NCBI GenBank assembly: GCA_964030785.1
Contig: OZ034968.1
Coordinates: forward strand, 66,877,899 to 66,941,898
Origin: Siderastrea siderea
Taxonomy: Eukaryota; Cnidaria; Anthozoa; Scleractinia; Rhizangiidae
DNA: 64,000 nucleotides
Direction: 5' to 3'
The notes under the pieces are model-generated. The model saw nothing but the letters and a program-made list of their open reading frames with translations, did not search any database and was not told the DNA's origin. Positions 21,212 through 28,271 of this stretch are shown one piece after another. Position 1 is the stretch's first letter. The number at the start of each line of letters is the position of its first letter. A program made the translations under genes and the position numbers.

Positions 21212-22612
21212 ATGCCTGACGTGAGTACACAAACCGCCCCGGCTCACGAGCGTTCCGAAGCGACCGTCAACCCAGCGTTACGGATTTTCAAGGTGCCACC
21301 GACCGACATTAGCATCAATGCCTATCGCATGGTCACCATTCAACCCACCACCACGGGTATCAATCCTATGGAATTCATCATTCCAGGGTTGGACGATTTT
21401 GTGGATTTGGGACGCAGTTACTTTACCATGGAATTGAGTTTGAAAAAGGAGGATGCCGGGAACTTGGTGGCCAATCAGAAATTGTGGCCCGTCAATAATT
21501 TGGCCCATTCCATCATCAAACAAATTGACTTGCAGTTGAATGGCACGTTGATCAGTCCACAATCCGACACGTATCATTACAAAGCTTACCTGGAAACCTT
21601 GTTGAATTATGACCGAGAAGATGGCAAGACCGTGTTAGGACCCCAAGGATGGTACAATCAAGTGGATTCCCCACCCGAATGGACCAACAACAATACCAAC
21701 AGTGCCACACCGCATCAACATTGGCGTGATCTCAGTGCCAATCACAAAGGGGCGTTGGCTGCCATGGTAGCTGAAGTGGCCAAGTATGCTGGAGGTGTCA
21801 CCCACAGTCTAGTGTTTACCCCGCACTTGGAAGTCTTTCACACTGGCAAACTGTTGGTGCCTGGTATCGAAATCAAGATGAAATTTCATTTCAATGGCCC
21901 CAACTTGTTTTTGAATGGAGTGGCTCTAGCTGGCCGATTGATGGAAGGGGATGTGAAACTACGGTTTCATCTCTGTCAACTGCGTTTGAATGACGCCATC
22001 TACCAGAGCATATCTGAAAAAAGGCACAATGAAGGCCAAGTGGCGGCTTACCCGACCGTCCGCAGTGAAATCCGGACCTTCAGCATGCAAAACAACCTGG
22101 TCCGCTTTGATATCCCCAACCTGTTTCAAAACAGAATACCTGACCGATTGATTGTGGGGTTACTGGACAGCCGTGCCTTCAATGGAGATGTGACCCGAGA
22201 TCCGTTCTGTTTCCAGAAATTTGGTCTGACCTCCATTAAACAGATTGTCAGAGGAGAAGAATACCCTTATGAAACCCTCCAGTTAGTGCATGACAATGGC
22301 ACCCGAGATAATCTAGGCTACTTCCGTTTTCTGCAAGCCAGTGGTGCCTGGTGTAAAAAGAAAGGCAACATGGTAGAACTGCTGGATTGGGGCCAAGCTA
22401 AAAATTGTACCTTGTACATGTTTGACAATGTGGCCAATGGATGTGCTGACAGTCAAAACCTCAACCCCAAGCAAACGGGCGATTTACAACTGGTCTTGGA
22501 ATTTGGAGCTGCCCCCGGTGTCAATATAACCGTACTCGTGTATGGAGAATTTGAGAATTTGCTGGAGATTGACAGGAACGGAGCCGTGTTGTATAACATT
22601 TACCAGCACTAA
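21212..22612 (+). CDS. Major capsid protein, double jelly-roll (hexon-like), 466 aa
   Basis: The protein has the sequence features of the metazoan Polinton capsid family, often annotated F54H12.2-like: an early segment LDDFVDLGRSYFTMEL, the motif IIKQIDLQLNGTLI, then two beta-rich halves and a C terminus VLVYGEFENLLEID. Homologues were identified by structure prediction as double-jelly-roll capsid proteins. Length is normal and no frameshift is seen. TATAAAAA (21162) lies 50 nt upstream, inside the preceding gene. The protease gene starts 2 nt after its stop. Confidence 0.92.
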   Translation: MPDVSTQTAPAHERSEATVNPALRIFKVPPTDISINAYRMVTIQPTTTGINPMEFIIPGLDDFVDLGRSYFTMELSLKKEDAGNLVANQKLWPVNNLAHSIIKQIDLQLNGTLISPQSDTYHYKAYLETLLNYDREDGKTVLGPQGWYNQVDSPPEWTNNNTNSATPHQHWRDLSANHKGALAAMVAEVAKYAGGVTHSLVFTPHLEVFHTGKLLVPGIEIKMKFHFNGPNLFLNGVALAGRLMEGDVKLRFHLCQLRLNDAIYQSISEKRHNEGQVAAYPTVRSEIRTFSMQNNLVRFDIPNLFQNRIPDRLIVGLLDSRAFNGDVTRDPFCFQKFGLTSIKQIVRGEEYPYETLQLVHDNGTRDNLGYFRFLQASGAWCKKKGNMVELLDWGQAKNCTLYMFDNVANGCADSQNLNPKQTGDLQLVLEFGAAPGVNITVLVYGEFENLLEIDRNGAVLYNIYQH

Positions 22613-22614
22613 AG

Positions 22615-23154
22615 ATGGAACATGTGGCCTTGAATAATGTGCAGTTGGATTATTTAGCCCGAGACGACCCCCAATTGAACCCTGTCTTTTACGGGACGGT
22701 GGCCTGTGATCGTTTACCCAAGACTCCTGTCAAGACCCAACCCCAAGGGTACATTGTGAATACCGACCCACACGATCAACCGGGACAACATTGGTTAGCG
22801 TTGTGGACGGATGGAAAGGTGTGTGAAGTCCTGGACAGTTATGCTTTGCCCATGGATACGTACGTGCAAGCTACCCCGTTACGAGATTGGATTGTCCAAC
22901 ATTGGAAGTATGTGGTGACCAATGGCAAGTCCCTCCAAGCCATTACAAGCAAGAGTTGTGGTGATTACGCCTTGTTGTACTTGAAAGCCAAAGCCCGTGG
23001 ACGGACCTTGCAAGCGTTTTTAAATGAGTTTTCGGATCATGATTATGTTAGTAATGACCATCAAGCCGGTCAACGCCTTCAACAATTAATTGTAGGGCAA
23101 GAAGCCAGATGGTATCAACTGTGTTGTCATCCGTATCATCAATGTAATGGTTAA
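22615..23154 (+). CDS. Adenovirus-type cysteine protease (adenain/C5 family), 179 aa
   Basis: The catalytic residues are visible in family order: His59 (GQHWLALW), Asp74 (VCEVLDSY), Gln108 (KSLQAI) and Cys115 (SKSCGDYALLYL). Adenain has His, Glu/Asp, Gln and Cys in the same contexts. Length is close to the roughly 200 residues usual for the family. The enzyme would mature virion proteins; at least seven proteins of this element carry matching cleavage motifs. An AATAAA overlaps the stop codon (23154-23159), so transcripts of the capsid block may end here, just before the tRNA-like unit. Confidence 0.92.
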   Translation: MEHVALNNVQLDYLARDDPQLNPVFYGTVACDRLPKTPVKTQPQGYIVNTDPHDQPGQHWLALWTDGKVCEVLDSYALPMDTYVQATPLRDWIVQHWKYVVTNGKSLQAITSKSCGDYALLYLKAKARGRTLQAFLNEFSDHDYVSNDHQAGQRLQQLIVGQEARWYQLCCHPYHQCNG

Positions 23155-23182
23155 ATAAAATTTGTTGGAAAAAAGTGGTGTC

Positions 23183-23269
23183 GGAGTCGTAGCTCAGTGG
23201 GTAGAGCCTTTGGACCTTTGATTCAGATAGGGATCGGGTCGTGCGTGGGTTCGAGTCCCACCGATTCCA
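23183..23269 (+). tRNA. tRNA-like Pol III gene with non-canonical anticodon arm
   Basis: A 7-bp acceptor stem pairs 23183-23189 (GGAGTCG) with 23262-23268 (CGATTCC), with one G-U pair and discriminator A. The D arm has stem GCTC/GAGC and matches the A box (TAGCTCAGTGGG). The T arm is GTGGG, TTCGAGT, CCCAC, with a perfect B box. Total 87 nt, longer than a normal class I tRNA. The anticodon arm is unclear. The best stem (TTGGA/TTCAG) gives a loop CCTTTGA with C at position 33 and an 18-nt variable region; a second fold would show UCA. An intron or a non-decoding tRNA-like RNA is possible. No CCA is encoded. Confidence 0.7.
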
Positions 23270-23282
23270 ATAAAAAGGTGCC

Positions 23283-23292
23283 TTTTTTTTTT
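23283..23292 (+). terminator. Oligo-T Pol III terminator
   Basis: Ten T residues begin 14 nt after the tRNA-like sequence. Runs of four or more T terminate RNA polymerase III, so together with the A and B boxes this defines a complete Pol III unit. The ATPase start codon lies 24 nt further on. Confidence 0.7.
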
Positions 23293-23315
23293 CTAAGGGG
23301 TAGTTCGTCATCATC

Positions 23316-23969
23316 ATGCAAACGGGGAAACCGTTTCGTTTTCATACACCTTCCTCTATCTTGGTGGTGGGTCCTTCGGGATGTGGGAAAACCGCGTTTA
23401 CGGAAAAACTCTTGGTAGACAACCCGGAGTTGTTTGAAAGTCCACCGACCCAAAGGCATTATTGTTATGGGGCCTGGCAAGATCGATTTCAAGGCATGCA
23501 AGATCAAGGGGTGGTGTTTCACGAAGGGATTCCCGATCATGAGGCCTTAGTGCAATGGTTTCCTGAAGGACAGGGGGTCCTCGTTTTGGATGATTTAATG
23601 GACGAAGGGAGTCACGATAAACGCGTGTTGGATTTATTCACCAAACATTCGCATCATCAAGGGGTGACTGTGCTCTACTTATGCCAAGACATGTTTCCCG
23701 TGGGTCGCTATGCGAAAAGTATATCCCGCAATGCTCATTACATTGTGGCGTTCAAGAACCCCCGAGATCAATTAGGGGTACGCAATGTCATGCTGCAATC
23801 GTTTCCGACCACTTGGAAAGACACGTTGGAGACGTTTCATCAAGCCACTACACGACCGTATGGGTATTTGGTCTTGGATTTACATCCGGCCTCGTCCGAT
23901 CAACAACGGGTGTTGAGTCACCTGTTAAAAGACGAAGGATGGACTCGCACCTATCACAAACGACTATAA
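23316..23969 (+). CDS. Genome-packaging ATPase, FtsK/HerA-type (217 aa)
   Basis: Walker A is GPSGCGKT at residues 19-26 and Walker B is VLVLDDLMDE at about 88-97. The context IDVAF-like strand after LCQDMFPVGRYAKSISRNAHYIVAFKNPRDQ is typical of the A32-like packaging ATPases of Polintons and related double-jelly-roll viruses. The size is normal. The enzyme would power DNA entry into the capsid. It lies 24 nt after the Pol III terminator and immediately before the glycine-rich gene. Confidence 0.9.
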   Translation: MQTGKPFRFHTPSSILVVGPSGCGKTAFTEKLLVDNPELFESPPTQRHYCYGAWQDRFQGMQDQGVVFHEGIPDHEALVQWFPEGQGVLVLDDLMDEGSHDKRVLDLFTKHSHHQGVTVLYLCQDMFPVGRYAKSISRNAHYIVAFKNPRDQLGVRNVMLQSFPTTWKDTLETFHQATTRPYGYLVLDLHPASSDQQRVLSHLLKDEGWTRTYHKRL

Positions 23970-24009
23970 AGGCACCCCCTTGGAACAGGTAAAAAGAGAA
24001 AAGCAAACC

Positions 24010-24416
24010 ATGGCGGATGATGACCGTCAACCTCCGCAATCGTACGATACCGTGTCCCCTCCGGGGGTGGGGGCAGCCAGCGGCAATCAAATGTCCCCAA
24101 GCGCCTGGCAAGATTTGTATTTCACGGGAGACCAAGGCCTTCTCGACGTGGCCATGGAGGAAATGGAAGCCGAGCCCCTCTTTCAGTTTATGGAAGCTCT
24201 CCCCATTACCGGTAGAGATGGTGCGCCCCCTGCCCAGGCTTCTTCCCCAGCAGGGGTAGGAAGTCCAGGAAGTCAATCCTACCGTAGCATACACACTACC
24301 CCGGAGTCTTCTGGTGCTCGAACCCCTGCGAGTCCTCCTAGCGTACCTTTGGCAGCGGGTGCTCGAACAGCAGCGGGTGCTGGGGGTAATGGACGTGGTG
24401 GAGGACGTGGTGGTGG

Positions 24417-24447
<31 letters not shown>

Positions 24448-24873
24448 GGTGCTGGTGGTGCTGGTGGTGGAGCTGCTGGTGGTGCTGGTGGTGCTGGTGG
24501 TGGTGGTGGTGGTGGAGGTGGTGGTGGTGGTGGTGGAGGTGGTGGTGGTGGTGGTGGTGGTGGGGGTCGTCGTGGACGACGACCGAGACGAATACGAGGA
24601 CGACGACGAAATACCCCCACTTCCCCTTTGACACCTGCCTCCAATCCAGCCACCCCTCGAGGATCTTGGACATCTGGGAGTTCTGGCCGACAGCCTCGTA
24701 CCTTGCGTCAAGCGGATTTACAACGACGTTTACGGATGCTGTTACAAGATCAAGAACAGTTGGCCCAAGGACGTGAAATTGCTAATGTCACCATGACCAA
24801 TAGCATTGTCACCAGTTATAAACAAGGAGGAGCACCGAGCGTACAAACCTCGTCGTCCCGTGTTTCGCCGTAA
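24010..24873 (+). CDS. Glycine-rich protein of unknown function (287 aa)
   Basis: The ATG at 24010 has a strong context (ACCATGG) and lies 45 nt after TATAAAGG (23965); an in-frame ATG at 23980 is less likely. An acidic/proline-rich N terminus is followed by about 60 residues of nearly pure glycine, an arginine cluster (RRGRRPRRIRGRRR) and a C-terminal part with a helical segment (LQRRLRMLLQDQEQLAQ) and the end TSYKQGGAPSVQTSSSRVSP. I do not recognise a domain. The Gly/Arg mixture resembles RGG nucleic-acid-binding regions. Length of the tract is likely polymorphic. Confidence 0.7.
24408..24568 (+). repeat. GGT trinucleotide microsatellite in a coding region
   Basis: Almost uninterrupted GGT/GCT/GGA triplets encode the polyglycine tract. 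The complement gives long histidine, proline or threonine frames on either strand, which are artefacts of the repeat. Confidence 0.9.
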
Positions 24874-24875
24874 AG

Positions 24876-25538
24876 ATGAAAACCGTCGTGTCGTTATTGA
24901 ATGGATCGAAACAACATGGTCTTCCCTTCCCCCCAGAATTATTACAACGCATGGATTCCTTGTATGCCTTTTATCATCAACAATGGTGGTGTTATCGAAA
25001 AATGTTGAATCATTACAGATGTATCAATGCCTTGTTCAATGGGTTGGCCTTACTCCTGATGGCCGCCGGTATGATTGCGGGCCCCCTTTTGGAAAACAGT
25101 ACGTTGGTAGCGTGTTTGGCGGCGGTGGGCACCGTGGTCAAAGGATGGAATGATTTTAAACAATACCGATTTAAAGTGACCATGAGTCGATTTGCGTTTA
25201 CCACCTATGCCAAAGCCTTGACCGAATTGAAAACCCATGTGCGGGGTATTCCCTTGGAGGATCTGGAACGATTTTTAATCAAGATGCAAACCTTGGATGA
25301 TACCATTGTGGATTTCACCCCTCCGTTACCTAAACGATGTCTCCAAGATTACCACCGTCATTTTGTGTACCAACCCTTGGAAGCCCTATGCTATGTAGAC
25401 GGATGTCCTCGTCCCTTGAGACCTAAAGAGTATTGGATCCATAAAAAGCCGCTCCCTCCTAGTCCCACACTCTTAGAACCATGGCCGTCCAACGACGACG
25501 ACGACGCAGAAAAAGGAAACAACGAGGAGGGGCTTTAA
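24876..25538 (+). CDS. Two-TM protein resembling SLATT-type effectors (220 aa)
   Basis: Two adjacent hydrophobic segments lie at about residues 50-70 (INALFNGLALLLMAAGMIAG) and 75-92 (NSTLVACLAAVGTVVKGW), joined by a very short loop. Before them is an aromatic helix (YHQQWWCYRKMLNHYR); after them an amphipathic helical region (FKVTMSRFAFTTYAKALTELKTHV) and an acidic C terminus. This helix-2TM-helix layout is that of SLATT domains, membrane effectors paired with SMODS or SLOG proteins in bacteria. The match is by layout only. The C terminus overlaps the next gene by 58 nt in another frame. A virion membrane protein is the alternative. Confidence 0.6.
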   Translation: MKTVVSLLNGSKQHGLPFPPELLQRMDSLYAFYHQQWWCYRKMLNHYRCINALFNGLALLLMAAGMIAGPLLENSTLVACLAAVGTVVKGWNDFKQYRFKVTMSRFAFTTYAKALTELKTHVRGIPLEDLERFLIKMQTLDDTIVDFTPPLPKRCLQDYHRHFVYQPLEALCYVDGCPRPLRPKEYWIHKKPLPPSPTLLEPWPSNDDDDAEKGNNEEGL

Positions 25539-25810
25539 TGCGTCGCAAACCCCGTTTGGTGGATAAAATTGCCCATGGCATGAGTATGTTTCTATCAGGT
25601 CCCGCCCCTGGGTTTGGACTGGCTTTAGGCAAATTAGGCGGTCAAGCCTTGAAAGGCATTACCGATAATGTAAAACATTACCGACGACAACGAGGTGGGG
25701 GTTGGTGGTCCGATTTCAAACGCAATACCCGTCAAGGTTATAAAGAGTCGGGAGATGCCATCAAACAAGACAAAGCCCTTCAACGTCTATTGACGGGTCG
25801 ACCATGGTGA
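25481..25810 (+). CDS. Basic core protein with two QRGG sites (109 aa)
   Basis: The N terminus is a run of Arg/Lys ending in KQRGGAL, and a second RRQRGGGW lies near residue 70; both match the viral protease consensus. Between them is a moderately hydrophobic segment (FLSGPAPGFGLALGKLGGQAL). CATAAAAAG (25440) precedes the ATG by 41 nt. Cleavage at both sites would release a middle peptide of about 50 residues, as in adenovirus precursor core proteins (inference). Confidence 0.7.
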   Translation: MAVQRRRRRRKRKQRGGALMRRKPRLVDKIAHGMSMFLSGPAPGFGLALGKLGGQALKGITDNVKHYRRQRGGGWWSDFKRNTRQGYKESGDAIKQDKALQRLLTGRPW

Positions 25811-25971
25811 GGAGGAGAAGACGACGACGCCGTCGTCAACGAGGCGGTTTTTTAAATCTATTGGTCCCCGCCATGGTAGGATTGGGGAAAGCCGCGGCCT
25901 TGGAAACGGATAAACGTATAAAACGCACGATTCAAAAAGCCAATCAACGGTATCGTCGTCGTCACCGATAA
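25804..25971 (+). CDS. Second pX/mu-like small basic protein (55 aa)
   Basis: The ATG (ACCATGG context) overlaps the end of the previous gene by 7 nt. An arginine stretch ending in RQRGGFLNLL is followed by VPAMVGLGKAAALE and a basic tail. It is a paralogue of the protein at 20404-20592, sharing the QRGG site and the VPA.M. .GKAAAL core. TATAAAG (25739) is 65 nt upstream. Confidence 0.7.
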   Translation: MVRRRRRRRRRQRGGFLNLLVPAMVGLGKAAALETDKRIKRTIQKANQRYRRRHR

Positions 25972-25974
25972 AGG

Positions 25975-26292
25975 ATGCAACGTCTTCGACGTCAATTCCC
26001 GTTTTTACGGTCCATGTTACAAGAAGCCAATGGTTCCAAACGTCAAGAATTGTTACAACATGCCAATGCCGATCAAATCAATGCTGTGAGTGAACTGGTG
26101 TTGAACTTTTTAAAAAACAAGATTCCCGTCACCCCACCCATGCTGGCTAAACTTCAACCCTATAAAAAGGTACTACGTGATTTGGGACGTCGTCGACATT
26201 CCGTCAAAAAACGTCGTCAGTGGTTAGTCCGACAAAAAGGAAGCGGATTGTTTCAAGGACTTCACGAGGTGTTATGTCAATGTGTTCGTTAA
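25975..26292 (+). CDS. Conserved Polinton-type helical protein with QKGSG site (105 aa)
   Basis: The pattern FLRSMLQEANGSKRQELLQHA...AVSELVLNFLKNKIPV...LQPYKKVLRDLG...KKRRQWLVRQKGSGLFQGL is familiar from small cnidarian and arthropod Polinton proteins in which the last part is usually Q.GGFL. Here QKGSG fits the type II protease consensus. TATAAAACG (25917) is 58 nt upstream. A virion precursor role is likely; it is helical and has no enzyme motif. Confidence 0.65.
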   Translation: MQRLRRQFPFLRSMLQEANGSKRQELLQHANADQINAVSELVLNFLKNKIPVTPPMLAKLQPYKKVLRDLGRRRHSVKKRRQWLVRQKGSGLFQGLHEVLCQCVR

Positions 26293-26504
26293 CCCTCCCT
26301 ACGTGGATGACTCTATTACAAGAGGCCAATCGGGCCACCGACAAGTGGAAAGACGAGTGTCATTATTGGAAGCATAAATATCACCTGTTGTATCGAGAGT
26401 ACCAACACATCTTGAGGGCCCGTCTTTGTAAGAGTTGCCGTGACCAGGAAGACGGGGAACTTTGCTCCGACTGTAGTCAACGAACATGGACGAGGTGTAC
26501 ATGA
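26274..26504 (+). CDS. Small coiled-coil and CxxC protein (76 aa)
   Basis: The frame overlaps both neighbours by 19 nt, as is common in this gene cluster, which supports its reality. After MSMCSLTLPTWM comes a charged aromatic helix (DECHYWKHKYHLLYREYQ) and a likely zinc-binding pair CKSC...CSDC. No family is recognised. Confidence 0.5.
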   Translation: MSMCSLTLPTWMTLLQEANRATDKWKDECHYWKHKYHLLYREYQHILRARLCKSCRDQEDGELCSDCSQRTWTRCT

Positions 26505-27124
26505 TTCCCCAAAAGGACTTGGAACAACTCATTCAATATTACAAAGGAGAACTCACCGAAAATGCCTTGTTGAACAAAGCCGCCACGCTCGCCGCCAAAA
26601 AACATGTGTTGTTAGCCAATCCCCAATTACCTCCCGCCCTGGTCAATGCTCAAACCAAACCGTTGAGTCAAGAATTAATCAAGTTAACCAAACGCATTCG
26701 TCAATTTCCTGGCGGGGTGGGGGTTGGTGCCCCGGGTGCCCCGGGTGGTCCACCAGGTGAAGAAGGCGAGGAAGAGGCCGGGGATTTGGTGACGGGACCT
26801 GTGGAACAATGGTTGAAGCGCATGATAAAAGGCAGCCCGTCCAACCCCAAACCACCCATTACCCCTGCAACCAAGAAAGGCAAAGGAGCAGCCACTACCA
26901 GTAAGATTGTCAAGAAAGGGAGCCCATCCACCAGTCGAGGGGATACCCGGTCGCGTTTAGAAGCCATTCGAGAACAGCGCAAGACCTTGGAAAAAAAGTT
27001 AGCCGAGAGTCGCAAAGGCAAAGGACCCGCTCGTGAAGTGGAACGATTGAAACCTTTACCCGGTTGGGAAGATTGGGCTCGTGGCAAAAAGTTACGACGT
27101 CGATTGGATTACGACAGTGACTAA
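26486..27124 (+). CDS. Conserved Polinton-type protein, unknown role (212 aa)
   Basis: The N-terminal part (MIPQKDLEQLIQYYKGELTENALLN...) is a helical region of a kind I associate with Polinton proteins beside the capsid genes. It is followed by LTKRIRQFPGG, a Pro/Gly linker, a lysine-rich low-complexity part and an acidic end (RRRLDYDSD). No catalytic motif is visible. A structural or core-bridging role is inferred from position only. Confidence 0.65.
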   Translation: MDEVYMIPQKDLEQLIQYYKGELTENALLNKAATLAAKKHVLLANPQLPPALVNAQTKPLSQELIKLTKRIRQFPGGVGVGAPGAPGGPPGEEGEEEAGDLVTGPVEQWLKRMIKGSPSNPKPPITPATKKGKGAATTSKIVKKGSPSTSRGDTRSRLEAIREQRKTLEKKLAESRKGKGPAREVERLKPLPGWEDWARGKKLRRRLDYDSD

Positions 27125-27127
27125 AAC

Positions 27128-27484
27128 ATGCCCACCAAGAGAAAAAGGGGTATCAAACGGAAACGCCCCCAACGAGGAGGAGCCTTGGATGTCCAAAAAT
27201 GGATTGCGAAAACCGGCAAAGAATTTCATTGGCCTGGCTATCAGTACATGGGACCTGGCACCCATTTGGCTAAACGCCTGAAACGTGGGGATCCCGGCAT
27301 CAATCGCTTGGACCAGATTGCTAAGCAACACGACATTGATTACAGTCGTGCCAAGAATTTGCAAGATAAATGGAAAGCCGATACCAAGATGATCCAAGCC
27401 ATTGATCGATTACCCGGCAAGAAAAACAAGACGGAACGGGTGGTCAAGAAAATCATGCAAGCCAAGAAACGTTTAAAATTGTAA
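27128..27484 (+). CDS. Phospholipase A2-like domain virion protein (118 aa)
   Basis: A basic head with a QRGG site (residues 15-18) precedes a secreted-PLA2-like domain: calcium-loop residues YMGPG (40-44) and the catalytic dyad motif HDIDY (68-72). This is the arrangement in the parvovirus VP1 unique region, which breaches endosomal membranes, and PLA2-like domains are reported in adintovirus-type elements. Cleavage at QRGG would free the domain from its basic head. An AATAAA (27519-27524) follows, ending the rightward late block. Confidence 0.8.
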   Translation: MPTKRKRGIKRKRPQRGGALDVQKWIAKTGKEFHWPGYQYMGPGTHLAKRLKRGDPGINRLDQIAKQHDIDYSRAKNLQDKWKADTKMIQAIDRLPGKKNKTERVVKKIMQAKKRLKL

Positions 27485-27652
27485 ATTTAATAACATCCCC
27501 AGTTACATGTTGAGTAAGAATAAAAAATGAAAATGTCTCATTGGTTCATGAGTTGTGTCTTCAAAAAAAAAAGTTCTACCACAATGATTCAATGTTCTGC
27601 CAAATAGTCCTACGATTTCAAAAAAAGTTCTGCCAAAATACTGAGACGAGGG
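27485..27652. other. Convergent intergenic region
   Basis: It holds the poly(A) signal AATAAA at 27519-27524 for the + strand block and A-rich runs with a repeated AAAGTTCT(A/G)CC motif before the end of the opposing - strand gene. Nothing else is seen. Confidence 0.6.
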
Positions 27653-28033
27653 TTAAGACACCAAATCATACATCAAATCGACACCCTCGTCGGGTGACAT
27701 GTCATGAACAATGCCATCAGGGGGCACCAATGCCTCCACATCAAAATCCTCGACATCGTCCATGACCTGCTCCCAATCGTCGGGTGACATGTCTTTCAAT
27801 AAGTTTCTTGCAAAAAAAAAAACAAAAAAAAAACGAAAGGTCATCCAAGTCACATTGAGGGGGTTCCACGACTTGCATGGTCCCCGCTCTCTTCGCTTTA
27901 ACTTCTCACCAAACTCCACGACACTTGGGTCGAGCACCAACTCCACCTTGACTTTCTTCAAGATGTCCTCCACCTCGAGATCCCCTTCGAATTCTTCAAA
28001 CTCTATGAGTAATTGGTCTTGACAAGAGGCCAT
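27653..28033 (-). CDS. Acidic protein divergent from the polymerase (up to 126 aa, possible intron)
   Basis: The ATG at 28033 lies about 35 nt after an ACTATAAAAC box (- strand, near 28064-28072). The N-terminal third is acidic (LLIEFEEFEGDLEVEDIL) and the C terminus repeats DMSPD (NLLKDMSPDDWEQVMDD and HDMSPDEGVDL). The middle phenylalanine run comes from a T-rich stretch followed by GCAAG, which looks like a polypyrimidine tract and splice acceptor, so a short intron near 27810-27875 is possible. An early regulatory role is suggested by position and acidity only. I looked for an LxCxE Rb-binding motif, reported in some adintovirus accessory genes, and found none. Confidence 0.55.
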   Translation of the reverse strand: MASCQDQLLIEFEEFEGDLEVEDILKKVKVELVLDPSVVEFGEKLKRRERGPCKSWNPLNVTWMTFRFFFVFFFARNLLKDMSPDDWEQVMDDVEDFDVEALVPPDGIVHDMSPDEGVDLMYDLVS

Positions 28034-28040
28034 CTTGGGA

Positions 28041-28238
28041 TGACTCACCTCGAGGTGCGATCTGTTTTATAGTCTCTCATTCGTTCCCGTCATGCACCAT
28101 GGACCCTAACTAGAGAGGGGGGAGGGGGGTCCCCCCACCTCGTCCCACCCCTCCCTAGGGCACCCCCTCTCAGGGGGGCACCCTGTTTAGTGATTGGCTC
28201 CTTCCCCTCCCACGTGACCTTTTGGTTCTCTATAAAAA
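28041..28238. promoter_or_regulatory. Divergent promoter of the polymerase and acidic genes
   Basis: On the - strand side are TGACTCA (28041-28047, AP-1 consensus), the 12-bp palindrome CACCTCGAGGTG (28046-28057) and the TATA box near 28064-28072. On the + strand side CACGTGAC (E-box, 28211) precedes TATAAAAA (28231), 41 nt before the polymerase ATG. The centre is C/G-rich (GGGGTCCCCCC). The E-box is the same as that repeated in the TIRs. Confidence 0.6.
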
Positions 28239-28271
28239 CAGAGCCCCGATCTCCAGTAAGTTCATCTGATC

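Noticed and set aside
23183..23269. Selenocysteine tRNA (alternative loop showing UCA)
   Set aside because: The acceptor and D stems do not have the extended lengths of tRNA-Sec and no long variable arm can be folded, so UCA is probably coincidental.
24279..24711. Long antisense frames encoding poly-His, poly-Pro or poly-Thr/Ser opposite the glycine-rich gene
   Set aside because: They are produced by the GGT microsatellite read in other frames; no promoter, start context or domain supports them.
24010..24873. Glycine-rich protein as a viral fibre or silk-like protein
   Set aside because: The polyglycine is a plain trinucleotide expansion without a repeated structural motif; no evidence for a fibre.
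26161..26170. TATAAAAAGG inside the gene at 25975-26292 as a promoter of the next gene
   Set aside because: The next ATG (26274) is about 113 nt away, outside the 36-65 nt spacing seen for the other genes.
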